A stretch of DNA of 18,562 bases from UBA4615 sp044371545 (GCA_044371545.1 JBILTM010000095.1:1-18562), one strand, 5' to 3'. Counted from the stretch's first letter, positions 8,007 through 15,746 are shown. Notes: generated by a model not told the origin, from the letters alone. Program-made: numbers and translations.

Positions 8007-8318
8007 ATGGCAGATCCGATGCGCATCCGCGCGCAGGCGTCCGGCGACAAGGCCACCGTGCGCGTGCTGATGAGTCACGAGATGGAGACCGGGCAGCGCA
8101 AGGACGCGTCCGGCAAGATCGTCCCCGCCTGGTACATCCAGGAGGTCAGCGCGCAGCACAACGGCAAGATCGTGATGACTGCGCAGTGGGGTCCGGCGGT
8201 CTCGAAGAACCCGTTCCTGCAGTTCGTCGTCAAGGGCGCGAAGGCCGGCGACAAGATCTCGGTGACCTGGGTCGACAACAAGGGCGACAAGCGGACCGAT
8301 GAGGCGACCGTGTCCTGA
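8007..8318 (+). CDS. soxZ: SoxZ, partner of the sulfur carrier SoxY
   Basis: A 103-aa protein without its own signal peptide, as expected since SoxZ is co-exported with Tat-borne SoxY. Family lines include MRIRAQASGDKATVRVLMSH, PAWYIQEV, GKIVMTAQWGPAVSKNPFLQ and KAGDKISVTWVDNKGD, which form an immunoglobulin-like sandwich that holds SoxY. ATG 8007 follows GAAGGAGAG (7994-8002). The stop codon TGA (8316-8318) lies inside a long perfect palindrome (8314-8338). Confidence 0.95.
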   Translation: MADPMRIRAQASGDKATVRVLMSHEMETGQRKDASGKIVPAWYIQEVSAQHNGKIVMTAQWGPAVSKNPFLQFVVKGAKAGDKISVTWVDNKGDKRTDEATVS

Positions 8319-8338
8319 CAGTCCAGTGGACTGTCAGG
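8314..8338. repeat. Palindrome with 12-bp arms over the soxZ stop codon
   Basis: Left arm 8314-8325 and right arm 8327-8338 are exact reverse complements (core CTGACAGTCCA / TGGACTGTCAG) around a single G. In RNA this folds as a 10-bp stem with a 5-nt loop. No T-tract follows. It sits at the start of the 117-bp soxZ-soxA gap, the largest gap inside the sox operon. It may be an attenuator, an mRNA 3'-end stabiliser for soxCDYZ, or a protein-binding dyad. Confidence 0.7.
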
Positions 8339-8435
8339 GCTCGGTCGGCCTGGATTCCGGCAGGGGTGGCTTCAGCTGCGCGATGGGAGCGGGGCCCCGT
8401 CGCGACGAGTCGAAAGAACGAACGAGGAGATCCAC

Positions 8436-9236
8436 ATGAGAAGAACCGCGATCGCGGTGACGCTCGCCGTCGCCGTGGCCAGCGCGGCGCATGGGCAGGG
8501 CAAGTCCACGGCCGACGGCATCGCCGAGTACCGCAAGATGCTCGAGGACGGCAACCCGGCCGAGCTGTTCGAGGCGAAGGGCGAGGACCTGTGGAAGCGC
8601 AAGCGCGGTCCGAAGAACGCCTCGATGGAACAGTGCGACCTCGGCCGCGGGCCGGGCGTCGTCAAGGGCGTCTTCGTCACGCTGCCCCGGTACTTCGCCG
8701 ACACGAAGCGTGTCCAGGACCTCGAGTCGCGGCTGATGACCTGCATGGAGACGCTGCAGGGCATCTCCGCCGCCGAGGTCGCCAAGACCCCGTTCGGTCG
8801 CGGCGAGCAGCAGAACATGGAGGCGCTGGTCGCCTGGATCTCGGCCGAGTCGCGCGGCATGAAGTTCGACCTGCCGCAGTCGCACGCCGCCGAGCGCGAG
8901 ATGTACGAGCTCGGCAAGCGCGCCTTCTTCTATCGCGGCGGCTCGCACGACTTCTCGTGCGCGTCGTGCCACGGCGAGGAAGGCAAGCGCATCCGCCTGC
9001 AGGACCTGCCGTTGCTCACGAAGAATCCGGGCGATGGCGTGGGCTTCGCCGCGTGGCCGGCCTATCGCGTCAGCAGCGGCGAGCTATGGGGCATGCAGCG
9101 GCGGCTCAACGACTGCTTCCGTCAGCAGCGCTTCCCGTTCCCCGGCTACGGATCGGACGTGACCATCGCCCTCGGGACCTACATGGGTGTCAACGCGAAG
9201 GGCGCGGAATCGATCGCGCCGTCGATCAAGCGCTGA
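8436..9236 (+). CDS. soxA: SoxA, monohaem cytochrome c subunit of SoxAX
   Basis: A 266-aa protein with a Sec signal peptide ending near AHG (about residue 20). SoxAX joins thiosulfate to the SoxY Cys oxidatively. Only one CXXCH is present, CASCH (175-179), in the C-terminal domain. Cys227 in RRLNDCFRQQRFPFPGYG is the known SoxA axial ligand position, found as a Cys persulfide in structures. The N-terminal haem of dihaem SoxA is missing; Cys67 (EQCDLGRGPG) and Cys103 (MTCMETLQG) probably make the disulfide that replaces it. This is the monohaem class known from Starkeya-type SoxAX. ATG 8436 follows GAGGAGA (8424-8430). The soxX start is 10 bp downstream. Confidence 0.95.
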   Translation: MRRTAIAVTLAVAVASAAHGQGKSTADGIAEYRKMLEDGNPAELFEAKGEDLWKRKRGPKNASMEQCDLGRGPGVVKGVFVTLPRYFADTKRVQDLESRLMTCMETLQGISAAEVAKTPFGRGEQQNMEALVAWISAESRGMKFDLPQSHAAEREMYELGKRAFFYRGGSHDFSCASCHGEEGKRIRLQDLPLLTKNPGDGVGFAAWPAYRVSSGELWGMQRRLNDCFRQQRFPFPGYGSDVTIALGTYMGVNAKGAESIAPSIKR

Positions 9237-9246
9237 GGAAGGCCGC

Positions 9247-9939
9247 ATGAACCGCACACGCACGTTCCGCACGACCGCCGCTGCGCTCGGTGTCGTCTGC
9301 CTGGTCGCCGGCTGCGCGACCGTCGCCTCCACCTGGTCGTCGATGACGGCGCCCTCGAGCGCCGAACTCGACGAGCGCGCGGACCGGATGATGAAGGCCT
9401 CGTTCCGCGACCAGGGCATCGCGAAGGTCGACCGGTTGAACCAGGATCTCGCCAACGACGCCTGCTCGGACGCCGCGGTGACGGGCAAGGACGTGCCCGA
9501 AGCGCTCGCCAAGCGGATCGAGGCCGAGAACCTCAAGACGATCCGGGCCCCGTCCGACGGCCGCTACCTCGGCGACTTCAGGCGCGGCGAGACGATCGCG
9601 CAGAGCGGGCGCGGCATGACCTGGACCGACGCGAGCACGGATCCCGCGGCCAACGGCGGCAACTGCTACAACTGCCACCAGCTGTCCAAGGCCGAGATCT
9701 CGTACGGCACGATCGGCCCGAGCCTCTACAACTACGGCAAGCTGCGCGGCGTCACCGATCCGGGCAGCCCCGCGGCGAAGGCGATGCTCGAGTACACCTG
9801 GGGCAAGCTGTGGAACACGCGCGCCTACAACGCGTGCTCGAACATGCCCCGCTTCGGCCACGGCGGGCTGCTGAACGAGCAGCAGCTCAAGGACCTGATG
9901 GCGCTGCTGCTCGACCCGAAGTCCCCCGTGAACCAGTAG
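9247..9939 (+). CDS. soxX: SoxX, monohaem cytochrome c subunit of SoxAX, lipoprotein-type
   Basis: A 230-aa protein. A short hydrophobic segment ends in lipobox LVAGC (Cys23), so the protein is probably lipid-anchored. An extension of about 80 residues, including Cys73 (NDACSDAAVTGKDVPEALAK), precedes the haem domain. Haem site CYNCH (140-144) is followed by IGPSLYNYGKLRG and by NMPRFGHGG, with Met200 the likely second ligand. Cys197 sits three residues before that Met and may pair with Cys73. Short SoxX proteins lack this extension; long forms go with monohaem SoxA, consistent with the neighbour. ATG 9247 lies behind GAGGAAGG at the soxA stop, so the two subunits are coupled. Confidence 0.93.
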   Translation: MNRTRTFRTTAAALGVVCLVAGCATVASTWSSMTAPSSAELDERADRMMKASFRDQGIAKVDRLNQDLANDACSDAAVTGKDVPEALAKRIEAENLKTIRAPSDGRYLGDFRRGETIAQSGRGMTWTDASTDPAANGGNCYNCHQLSKAEISYGTIGPSLYNYGKLRGVTDPGSPAAKAMLEYTWGKLWNTRAYNACSNMPRFGHGGLLNEQQLKDLMALLLDPKSPVNQ

Positions 9940-9944
9940 CGTCC

Positions 9945-9968
9945 CGCGCCCCGCCCGTGCGGGGTGCG
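9945..9968 (+). terminator. Stem-loop between soxX and soxB
   Basis: CGCGCCCCGC (9945-9954) pairs with GCGGGGTGCG (9959-9968) over 10 bp with one G-U pair and a 4-nt CCGT loop, followed by GCCCTTT. The short T run makes it a weak intrinsic terminator or attenuator, able to lower soxB expression relative to soxAX. It starts 5 bp after the soxX stop and ends 26 bp before soxB. Confidence 0.45.
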
Positions 9969-9994
9969 CCCTTTCCATCAGTGGTTGCCGAATC

Positions 9995-11731
9995 ATGAAT
10001 CTTTCGAGGCGCGAGTTCCTCCAGGTGCTGGCCGCGGCGTCGGCGGCGGGCATGGCCCTCGGCCGGCACGACGAGGCCGACGCGCAGGCCGCCCAGCAGG
10101 GCCTGTACGACCTGCCGCCGTTCGGCAACGTGTCGCTGCTGCACATGACCGACTGCCACGCGCAGCTGCTGCCGATCCGCTTCCGCGAGCCGAGCGTGAA
10201 CCTCGGGGTCGGCGGCATGGCCGGCCAGCTGCCGCACCTGGTGGGCGAGCACCTGCTGAAGGCGGCGAAGATCCCGGCCGGCACGCCCCAGGCGCATGCG
10301 TTCACCTACCTCGACTTCGAGCAGGCCTCGCGCCGCTACGGCAAGGTCGGCGGCTTCGCCCACCTCGCCACGCTCGTGAAGCAGCTGAAGGCGAGCCGCC
10401 CGGGGGCGCTGCTGCTCGACGGCGGCGATACCTGGCAAGGCTCGGCGACCTCGCTGTGGACGAACGCGCAGGACATGGTCGATGCCTGCAAGGCGCTCGG
10501 CGTGGACGTGATGACCGGCCACTGGGAATTCACCTACGGGATGGAGCGGGTCAAGGAGATCGTCGACAAGGACTTCAAGGGCGCGGTCGACTTCGTCGCG
10601 CAGAACGTCCGGACCACCGACTTCGAGGATCCGGTGTTTCGGCCTTATGTGATCCGTCCGATCAACGGGGTGCCGGTCGCGATCGTCGGGCAGGCGTTTC
10701 CGTACACCCCGATCGCGAATCCGCGCTACCAGGTGGCGGACTGGAGCTTCGGCATCCAGGACGACAACATGCAGAAGGTCGTCGACGAGGCGCGCGGCAA
10801 GGGTGCGCAGGTCGTCGTGGTCCTCTCGCACAACGGGATGGACGTCGACCTGAAGATGGCCTCGCGGGTGCGCGGCGTCGACGCCATCCTGGGCGGCCAC
10901 ACGCACGACGGCGTGCCGGTCGCGATCCCGGTGAGGAACGCGGGCGGCATCACGCTGGTCACCAACGCGGGCAGCAACGGCAAGTTCCTCGGCGTGATGG
11001 ACTTCGACGTGAAGGGCGGCAAGGTCGCGGACGTCCGCTACCGGCTGCTGCCGGTGTTCTCGAACATGCTGAAGGCGGATCCGGCGATGGACGCACTGAT
11101 CCGCAAGGTGCGCGCGCCGTACGAGGCGAAGCTCGCCGAGACGCTCGCGGTCACCGACGGCGTGCTCTACCGGCGCGGCAACTTCAACGGCGCCTGGGAC
11201 CAGCTGATCGTCGACGCGCTGATGGACGTGCAGGGCGCCGACCTCGCGTTCTCGCCGGGGTTCCGCTGGGGCACCTCGCTGCTGCCCGGCGATGCCATCA
11301 CCCGCGAGCTGCTGATGGACCAGGTCGCGATCACCTACCCGTACGCGACGCTGACCGAGATGACCGGCGAGACGATCAAGACGATCCTCGAGGACGTCGC
11401 GGACAACCTGTTCAATCCCGATCCGTACTACCAGCAGGGCGGCGACATGGTGCGGGTGGGCGGGCTCGAGTACGCGATCGCGCCGGCTGCGGGCATGGGC
11501 TCGCGGATCACCGACATGCGGTTGAAGGGCCGTCCGATCGAGGCGGACAAGCGCTACCGGGTCGCCGGCTGGGCGCCGGTCGCCGAGGAGGCGAAGAACG
11601 CGCCGGGCGTGAAGCCGGTGTGGGACGTCGTCGAGACCTGGCTCAAGGGACGCGGCGGCCGGGTGGCCGCGCGCACGCTGAACACGCCGCGGCTGATCGG
11701 CGTGCAGGGCAATCCGGGCATCGCGGCCTGA
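9995..11731 (+). CDS. soxB: SoxB, sulfate thiol esterase
   Basis: A 578-aa dimanganese enzyme of the 5'-nucleotidase/metallophosphatase superfamily that hydrolyses SoxY-Cys-S-sulfonate to release sulfate. A Tat signal begins SRREFLQ (residues 4-10). Metal-site motifs are MTDCH (D53, H55), DGGDTW (D142-W147), GHWEFTYG (175-182), LSHNGMD (H279) and GGHTHDG (H302, H304). The classic soxB marker sequences YRRGNF, EDVADN and QQGGDM are all present, which makes the assignment secure. Length is normal for SoxB (about 560-580). ATG 9995 has no obvious ribosome site in the 20 bases before it. It is followed after 35 bp by the DsrE-like gene in the same direction. Confidence 0.97.
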   Translation: MNLSRREFLQVLAAASAAGMALGRHDEADAQAAQQGLYDLPPFGNVSLLHMTDCHAQLLPIRFREPSVNLGVGGMAGQLPHLVGEHLLKAAKIPAGTPQAHAFTYLDFEQASRRYGKVGGFAHLATLVKQLKASRPGALLLDGGDTWQGSATSLWTNAQDMVDACKALGVDVMTGHWEFTYGMERVKEIVDKDFKGAVDFVAQNVRTTDFEDPVFRPYVIRPINGVPVAIVGQAFPYTPIANPRYQVADWSFGIQDDNMQKVVDEARGKGAQVVVVLSHNGMDVDLKMASRVRGVDAILGGHTHDGVPVAIPVRNAGGITLVTNAGSNGKFLGVMDFDVKGGKVADVRYRLLPVFSNMLKADPAMDALIRKVRAPYEAKLAETLAVTDGVLYRRGNFNGAWDQLIVDALMDVQGADLAFSPGFRWGTSLLPGDAITRELLMDQVAITYPYATLTEMTGETIKTILEDVADNLFNPDPYYQQGGDMVRVGGLEYAIAPAAGMGSRITDMRLKGRPIEADKRYRVAGWAPVAEEAKNAPGVKPVWDVVETWLKGRGGRVAARTLNTPRLIGVQGNPGIAA

Positions 11732-11766
11732 GCGGCCGCACGGTCCGGCACGAGGCAGGCACACGC

Positions 11767-12186
11767 ATGAACCGACGCATCCGCACGATCGCGGCCGGCG
11801 CCTTGCTGGCGCTCGCCGCCGCCGCGGCGTCCGCGCAGGACGCCGTCGTCTACCACATCAGCGATGCGAAGGCGCAGGCGCTGGGCGGCCTGCGCAACGT
11901 GCGCAACCACCTCGACGTCGACCCGCAGGCGAGGATCACCGTCGTGACCCACGCCGAAGGCGTCGACTTCCTGATGGAAGGCGCGAAGGACCGCAATGGC
12001 AATCCGTATGACGCGACCGTCGCGGCGCTGGTCGCGCGCGGCGTGACCTTCGAGGTCTGCGAGATCACGCTGCGCAACCGCAACCTGAAGAAGGAGCAGT
12101 TCATCCAGGAGGCGGCGTTCACGCCGTCGGGCGTCGTGCGCCTCGCGAAGCTGCAGAAGCAGGGCGCGGCGTACATCCGGCCTTGA
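11767..12186 (+). CDS. Exported DsrE-family sulfur-transfer protein
   Basis: A 139-aa protein. A Sec signal peptide (RRIRTIAAGALLALAAAAASAQ, about 1-23) makes the mature protein periplasmic. The rest has DsrE/DsrF-like features: AVVYHISDAKAQALGGLRNV, ITVVTHAEGVDFLMEGAKD and VTFEVCEITLRNRNL. The only mature Cys is C98, at the position where DsrE/TusD-type proteins carry their persulfide Cys. DsrE and TusD proteins are cytoplasmic; secreted relatives are common next to sox genes, and a role in holding or passing sulfane sulfur near SoxYZ is inferred. It lies between soxB and the YeeE-type transporter, with gaps of 35 and 31 bp. Confidence 0.85.
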   Translation: MNRRIRTIAAGALLALAAAAASAQDAVVYHISDAKAQALGGLRNVRNHLDVDPQARITVVTHAEGVDFLMEGAKDRNGNPYDATVAALVARGVTFEVCEITLRNRNLKKEQFIQEAAFTPSGVVRLAKLQKQGAAYIRP

Positions 12187-12217
12187 GGCCGGGGCGGCCG
12201 CCGCACGGAGCGTCGTC

Positions 12218-13321
12218 GTGGAAGCGTTCGTCGAGGCCCTCGGTGAGAACGGCGCGCTCGCCGCGGCGGGCCTCGCCGTAGGCATCGCCTTCGGCTTCTT
12301 CGCGCAGCGCTCGCGCTTCTGCCTGCGCTCGGCGGTCATCGAGTTCGCGCGCGGGCATCCGGGCGGCAAGCTCTCGGTGTGGCTGTTCGCGTTCGCGACC
12401 GCGGTGGTCGCGACGCAGGCGCTCGTGCTCGCGGGTGCGTTCGATGCGGGCGACGCGCGGCAGATCGCGGCGCGCGGGAGCCTCTCGGGCGCAGCGGTCG
12501 GTGGCGCGCTCTTCGGCATCGGCATGATCCTCGCCCGCGGCTGCTCGAGCCGGCTGCTGGTGCTCGCGGCCCAGGGCAACCTGCGCTCGGTGATGTCCGG
12601 GCTGGTGTTCGCGGTGACCGCGCAGGCGTCCTGGACCGGCGTGCTGGCGCCGCTGCGCGAGACGATCTCGGCATGGTGGACGGTCGACGGCGGGGCCTCG
12701 CGCGATCTGGTCCAGCGGCTCGGCATCGGCCACGGCGCCGCGCTCGTCTTCGGGCTGGTCTGGCTCGGTGCGGCCGTCTGGTGGGCGCGCCGGCAGCGCG
12801 TGCCCGCGTGGGGCCGGGTCGGCGCGATCGGAGTCGGGCTGGCGGTCGCGGCGGCGTGGTGGGTCACCTACGCGATCGCGAAGGTCTCCTTCGATCCGCA
12901 TCCGATCCAGGCGATCAGCTTCACCGGCCCGTCGGCCGAGGTGCTGACCCGCGTGCTGTTCGCCGGGGACCGGCCGCCGACCTTCGATCTCGGCCTCGTG
13001 CCCGGCGTGGTCGTCGGGTCGTTCCTCGCCGCGTCGCTGTTCGGCGAGCTGAGGCTGGAGGGTTTCCAGGGCGGCGCGAGCATGCGGCGCTACATTCTCG
13101 GCGCGGTGCTGATGGGCTTCGGCGGCATGCTGGCCGGTGGCTGCGCGGTCGGCGCCGGGCTGTCGGGCGCGGCGATCTTCACGATGACCTCGTGGGTGAC
13201 GCTGTGCGCGATGTGGGCCGCCGCGGCGGCCACCGACCGGCTCGTCGACGGGCGCCCGAGCGGTGCGCTCGACCAGCCGGTGCCGGGCAGCCGGGTGTTC
13301 CGCCCCGGGGGGGCGGCGTGA
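12218..13321 (+). CDS. YeeE/YedE-family membrane protein (SoxT/TsuA-type sulfur transporter)
   Basis: A 367-aa polytopic membrane protein with about nine or ten hydrophobic segments. Family signatures with conserved Cys are RSRFCLRSA (C35), ILARGCSSRLL (C109) and MLAGGCAVGAGLSG (C309). In the thiosulfate transporter TsuA, Cys in such motifs lines the transport path. Related genes in sox clusters are called soxT. It likely moves thiosulfate or another sulfur compound across the inner membrane, supplying either regulation or assimilation. GTG 12218 follows ACGGAG (12205-12210). The last codons contain a run of seven G (13307-13313). Confidence 0.88.
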   Translation: MEAFVEALGENGALAAAGLAVGIAFGFFAQRSRFCLRSAVIEFARGHPGGKLSVWLFAFATAVVATQALVLAGAFDAGDARQIAARGSLSGAAVGGALFGIGMILARGCSSRLLVLAAQGNLRSVMSGLVFAVTAQASWTGVLAPLRETISAWWTVDGGASRDLVQRLGIGHGAALVFGLVWLGAAVWWARRQRVPAWGRVGAIGVGLAVAAAWWVTYAIAKVSFDPHPIQAISFTGPSAEVLTRVLFAGDRPPTFDLGLVPGVVVGSFLAASLFGELRLEGFQGGASMRRYILGAVLMGFGGMLAGGCAVGAGLSGAAIFTMTSWVTLCAMWAAAAATDRLVDGRPSGALDQPVPGSRVFRPGGAA

Positions 13322-13380
13322 GGACGCGCAGGGACGAGCAGGAACGATCGGGGATGGGCAGGGGCGATGGGGGCGAGACG

Positions 13381-13998
13381 ATGAGGATGGGGGTGGCGTG
13401 GGCCGCGGCCGCCGCGGTGGCGATGGCCGGTCTGCTCGGGGCGGCGTCGGTGGCGAGCGCCGACGACGCGAAGCGGGCCGAGGAGATCGTGCAGGGCAAG
13501 TGCTTCCTGTGCCACGGCGCCGACGGCGAGAGCTCGAGCCCGGTGTTCCCGCGGCTCGCCGGCCAGAACGCCGCCTACGTCGCGCGACAGCTCGCCGACT
13601 ACAAGTCGGGTCGCAGGAAGAACACGACGATGCAGCCGATGGTCGAGGACCTGACGGCCGCCGATTTCACGGCGCTCGGCGCGTGGTACGCGTCGCGGCC
13701 GACGCACGCGCACGAGGTCTCGGACCCGGGGCTCGCGAAGGCCGGGCAGGGCGTCTACCTGAACGGCAACCCCGCGAGCGGCGTGCCCGCCTGCGCAAGC
13801 TGCCACGGGCCCGCTGCGCAAGGCAGCGACGCGCTCCCCCGGCTCGCCGGCCAGCACGCGCAGTACGTCGAGAACCAGCTCAGGCAGTTCGGCAAGCGCG
13901 AGCGCACCAACGACAACGCGGTGATGCACGCCATCGCGAGCAAGCTCACCGAGCAGGAGACGAAGGCGGTCGCGGCCTACCTCAGCGGGCTGAAGTAG
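13381..13998 (+). CDS. Dihaem cytochrome c4/c553-like protein
   Basis: A 205-aa protein with a signal peptide ending SVASA (about 27). It is a tandem duplication of a class I cytochrome: CFLCH (41-45) with FPRLAGQNAAYVARQLADYKSG, and CASCH (138-142) with LPRLAGQHAQYVENQLRQF. Each half has a Met downstream that could be the sixth ligand (M84 or M87, and M182). Cytochromes c4 carry electrons in the periplasm to haem-copper or cbb3 oxidases, so this is a good candidate for the electron outlet of the Sox system. ATG 13381 was chosen; ATG 13354 in frame would add nine residues, mostly Gly, Asp and Glu. The 59-bp gap before it is purine-rich with repeated GCAGGG-like units. The gene converges on the flavoprotein gene with only 12 bp between stops. 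Confidence 0.93.
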   Translation: MRMGVAWAAAAAVAMAGLLGAASVASADDAKRAEEIVQGKCFLCHGADGESSSPVFPRLAGQNAAYVARQLADYKSGRRKNTTMQPMVEDLTAADFTALGAWYASRPTHAHEVSDPGLAKAGQGVYLNGNPASGVPACASCHGPAAQGSDALPRLAGQHAQYVENQLRQFGKRERTNDNAVMHAIASKLTEQETKAVAAYLSGLK

Positions 13999-14010
13999 GC
14001 CGCCCCCGGT

Positions 14011-15321
14011 TCAGACCGCGAGCATGTCCGCCCAGATGTTGTCGGCCCACGCGATCGCGTAGCGGCCCTCGAGCTGGTTGGCCGCCGCCGACACGCCGCC
14101 CGAGCCGGGCACCGGCTTGACCGTCTTGTCCGCCGCGTCGTACTGGTGGACCGACGCCACGTGGATCACGTCGCGCTGGGTGACGAAGCTGTAGCAGGTG
14201 TTCATCACCACCGGCGTCGGGTTGACCGGCTCGCCCTTCAGCAGGTTGATGATCGCGGCGGCCGCGACCTTCGCGTGCTGGTTGGCCATGTGGCCGGACT
14301 TCGGCATCGTCGGCGCCGGGAAGGTCGCGTCGCCGAGCACGTGCACGCCCTTGACCGCGGTCGACTCCATCGTCAGCCAGTCGACGCCGGCCCAGCGGTT
14401 GTTGACGTTGACGACACCGGCCTGGCGCGCGATGTCGGCCGCGCGCTGCGGCGGCACGACGTTGAGCACGTCGACCTTCACGTCCTCGAAGTCGAGCTTC
14501 GCGACGCCGCCGGACACCTCCTTCAGCTCGGCGTTCGGCCGGTACTCGAGGATGCCCTTGTAGTGGTCGGCGAACGCCTTCTCGAACAGCGCCTTCTTCG
14601 ACTGCACCTCGGGGTTCGCGTCGAGGACCAGCAGCTTGGACTTGGGCTTCGCGGTCTTCAGGTAGCTCGCGATCATGCACGCGCGCTCGTACGGGCCGGG
14701 GGGGCAGCGGTACGGCACCTTGGGGATCGAGATCGCGACCACGCCGCCGTCGCGCATCGCGGTCAGCTGGTTGCGAAGCGCCACCGTCTGCGCACCGGCC
14801 TGCCACGCGTGCACGATCCGGCCGGAGTCGAGCGCGGCCTGCAGCCCGCCGACCTCGTTCGTCATGAAGCCGATGCCGGGCGACAGCACGAGGCGGTCGT
14901 AGGCGAGCTCGGTGCCGCCACCGAGGCGCAGCTTCTTGCCGACCGGGTCGATGCCGACGACCTCGCCCTGCACGACCCGGACGCCGAGGGCCTTCAGGCC
15001 GTCGTAGCCGCGTGTCACGTCGCCGATCTGGCGATAGCCGCCGACGACGAGGTTGGAGATCGGGCAGGACACGAAGGACGCGTTGCGCTCGACGAGGGTC
15101 ACGTCGATGTTGCCGCCCCACATCTTCAGGTAGCGCGCGGCGGTCGCGCCGCCGAAGCCGCCGCCGACGACGACGACGCGGCCGATCGAGGGGCCGCTGC
15201 CGAACGACGCGCAGCCGGCGAGCGCCGTGCCGCCGAGCGCCGCGCCCGCGGCGAGCCACCGGCGACGGGCCGGCGAGGGGAGGGAGGTCTCGAAGGTCTG
15301 GATCATGGTGGGCCCCGTCAT
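14011..15321 (-). CDS. fccB: Flavocytochrome c sulfide dehydrogenase, flavoprotein subunit (FccB/SoxF)
   Basis: 436 aa from ATG 15321, which overlaps the stop of the upstream cytochrome (ATGA); ATG 15306 is an in-frame alternative. The enzyme oxidises sulfide in the periplasm and passes electrons to its cytochrome partner. The N-terminus has RRRWLAAG (19-26) and lipobox TALAGC (Cys37), so it is probably Tat-exported and lipid-anchored. The FAD-binding motif is RVVVVGGGFGG (about 48-58). Cys86 in VSCPISN matches the Cys that binds FAD covalently in the Allochromatium enzyme. Cys206 (YRCPPGPYERA) and Cys376 (NTCYSFV) match the redox-active disulfide. The C-terminal domain with HVLGDATF and MPKSGHMANQHAKVAA is typical. 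Confidence 0.94.
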   Translation of the reverse strand: MTGPTMIQTFETSLPSPARRRWLAAGAALGGTALAGCASFGSGPSIGRVVVVGGGFGGATAARYLKMWGGNIDVTLVERNASFVSCPISNLVVGGYRQIGDVTRGYDGLKALGVRVVQGEVVGIDPVGKKLRLGGGTELAYDRLVLSPGIGFMTNEVGGLQAALDSGRIVHAWQAGAQTVALRNQLTAMRDGGVVAISIPKVPYRCPPGPYERACMIASYLKTAKPKSKLLVLDANPEVQSKKALFEKAFADHYKGILEYRPNAELKEVSGGVAKLDFEDVKVDVLNVVPPQRAADIARQAGVVNVNNRWAGVDWLTMESTAVKGVHVLGDATFPAPTMPKSGHMANQHAKVAAAAIINLLKGEPVNPTPVVMNTCYSFVTQRDVIHVASVHQYDAADKTVKPVPGSGGVSAAANQLEGRYAIAWADNIWADMLAV

Positions 15322-15647
15322 TGCTTCGGCTTCTGGGCGGCGAAGAACTGCGCGATCAGCTGCAGCTGCGGCTCGGTGTAGCCCCTGACGATCTGGTGCA
15401 TGATCGTCGCGGGCTGCGCGCCGCTGCGGTAGTCGGCGAGCATCGCGAGCAGCTTGTCGGCCGGCACGCCCGCGAGCGGCTTCATGTCGCCGCGCGCCTG
15501 GCCGTTGGTGCCGTGGCAGTTCGCGCAGGTCGCGGCGAGGTTGCGGGCGAGGTTCGGGTCCTGCGGGGCCTGCGCGAAGGCGGGCGCCGCGAGGAGGGCC
15601 GAGGCCGCGATCGCGGCGAGGCCGGCGAGCCGGTGCGTTGGGATCAT
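15318..15647 (-). CDS. Small monohaem cytochrome c, partner of the sulfide dehydrogenase flavoprotein
   Basis: A 109-aa protein with a Sec signal peptide ending AFA (about 25) and a single haem site CANCH (41-45). GDMKPLAGVPADKLLAMLADY and Met83 (TIMHQIVRGY) fit a class I cytochrome of the FccA/SoxE type, matching the N-terminal half of dihaem FccA. ATG 15647 follows GGAGA (15654-15658 on the complement) by about 7 nt. Its stop overlaps the start of the flavoprotein gene, so the two are almost certainly co-translated and form one complex. Transcription probably begins in the AT-rich element at 15747-15770. Confidence 0.92.
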   Translation of the reverse strand: MIPTHRLAGLAAIAASALLAAPAFAQAPQDPNLARNLAATCANCHGTNGQARGDMKPLAGVPADKLLAMLADYRSGAQPATIMHQIVRGYTEPQLQLIAQFFAAQKPKQ

Positions 15648-15746
15648 CGAGCGTCTCCGTGTTGTCACTGCGGTGGAAATCGGACCGCGGCGGGATCGTA
15701 CTCGACCCAGGACCCGCGCATCTCCGACAGCACCAAGCTTCGAGAA

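Noticed and set aside
9887..11764. A 625-codon minus-strand frame antisense to soxB
   Set aside because: It is a shadow of the SoxB codon pattern, rich in Arg, His, Asp and Val. SoxB on the plus strand is unambiguous.
12119..12901. Minus-strand open frames over the YeeE-type transporter gene
   Set aside because: They are antisense to a protein with clear membrane segments and conserved Cys motifs, and lack any signal or domain of their own.
13301..13315. Run of seven G and a small hairpin at the end of the SoxT-like gene, as a slippage or phase-variation site
   Set aside because: It lies in the last few codons, so slippage would only change a short tail. Such runs are expected by chance at this GC content.
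13322..13380. Purine-rich repeated GCAGGG-like units before the c4 cytochrome gene
   Set aside because: The units are short and imperfect, and fit a ribosome-binding region rather than a true tandem repeat or riboswitch.
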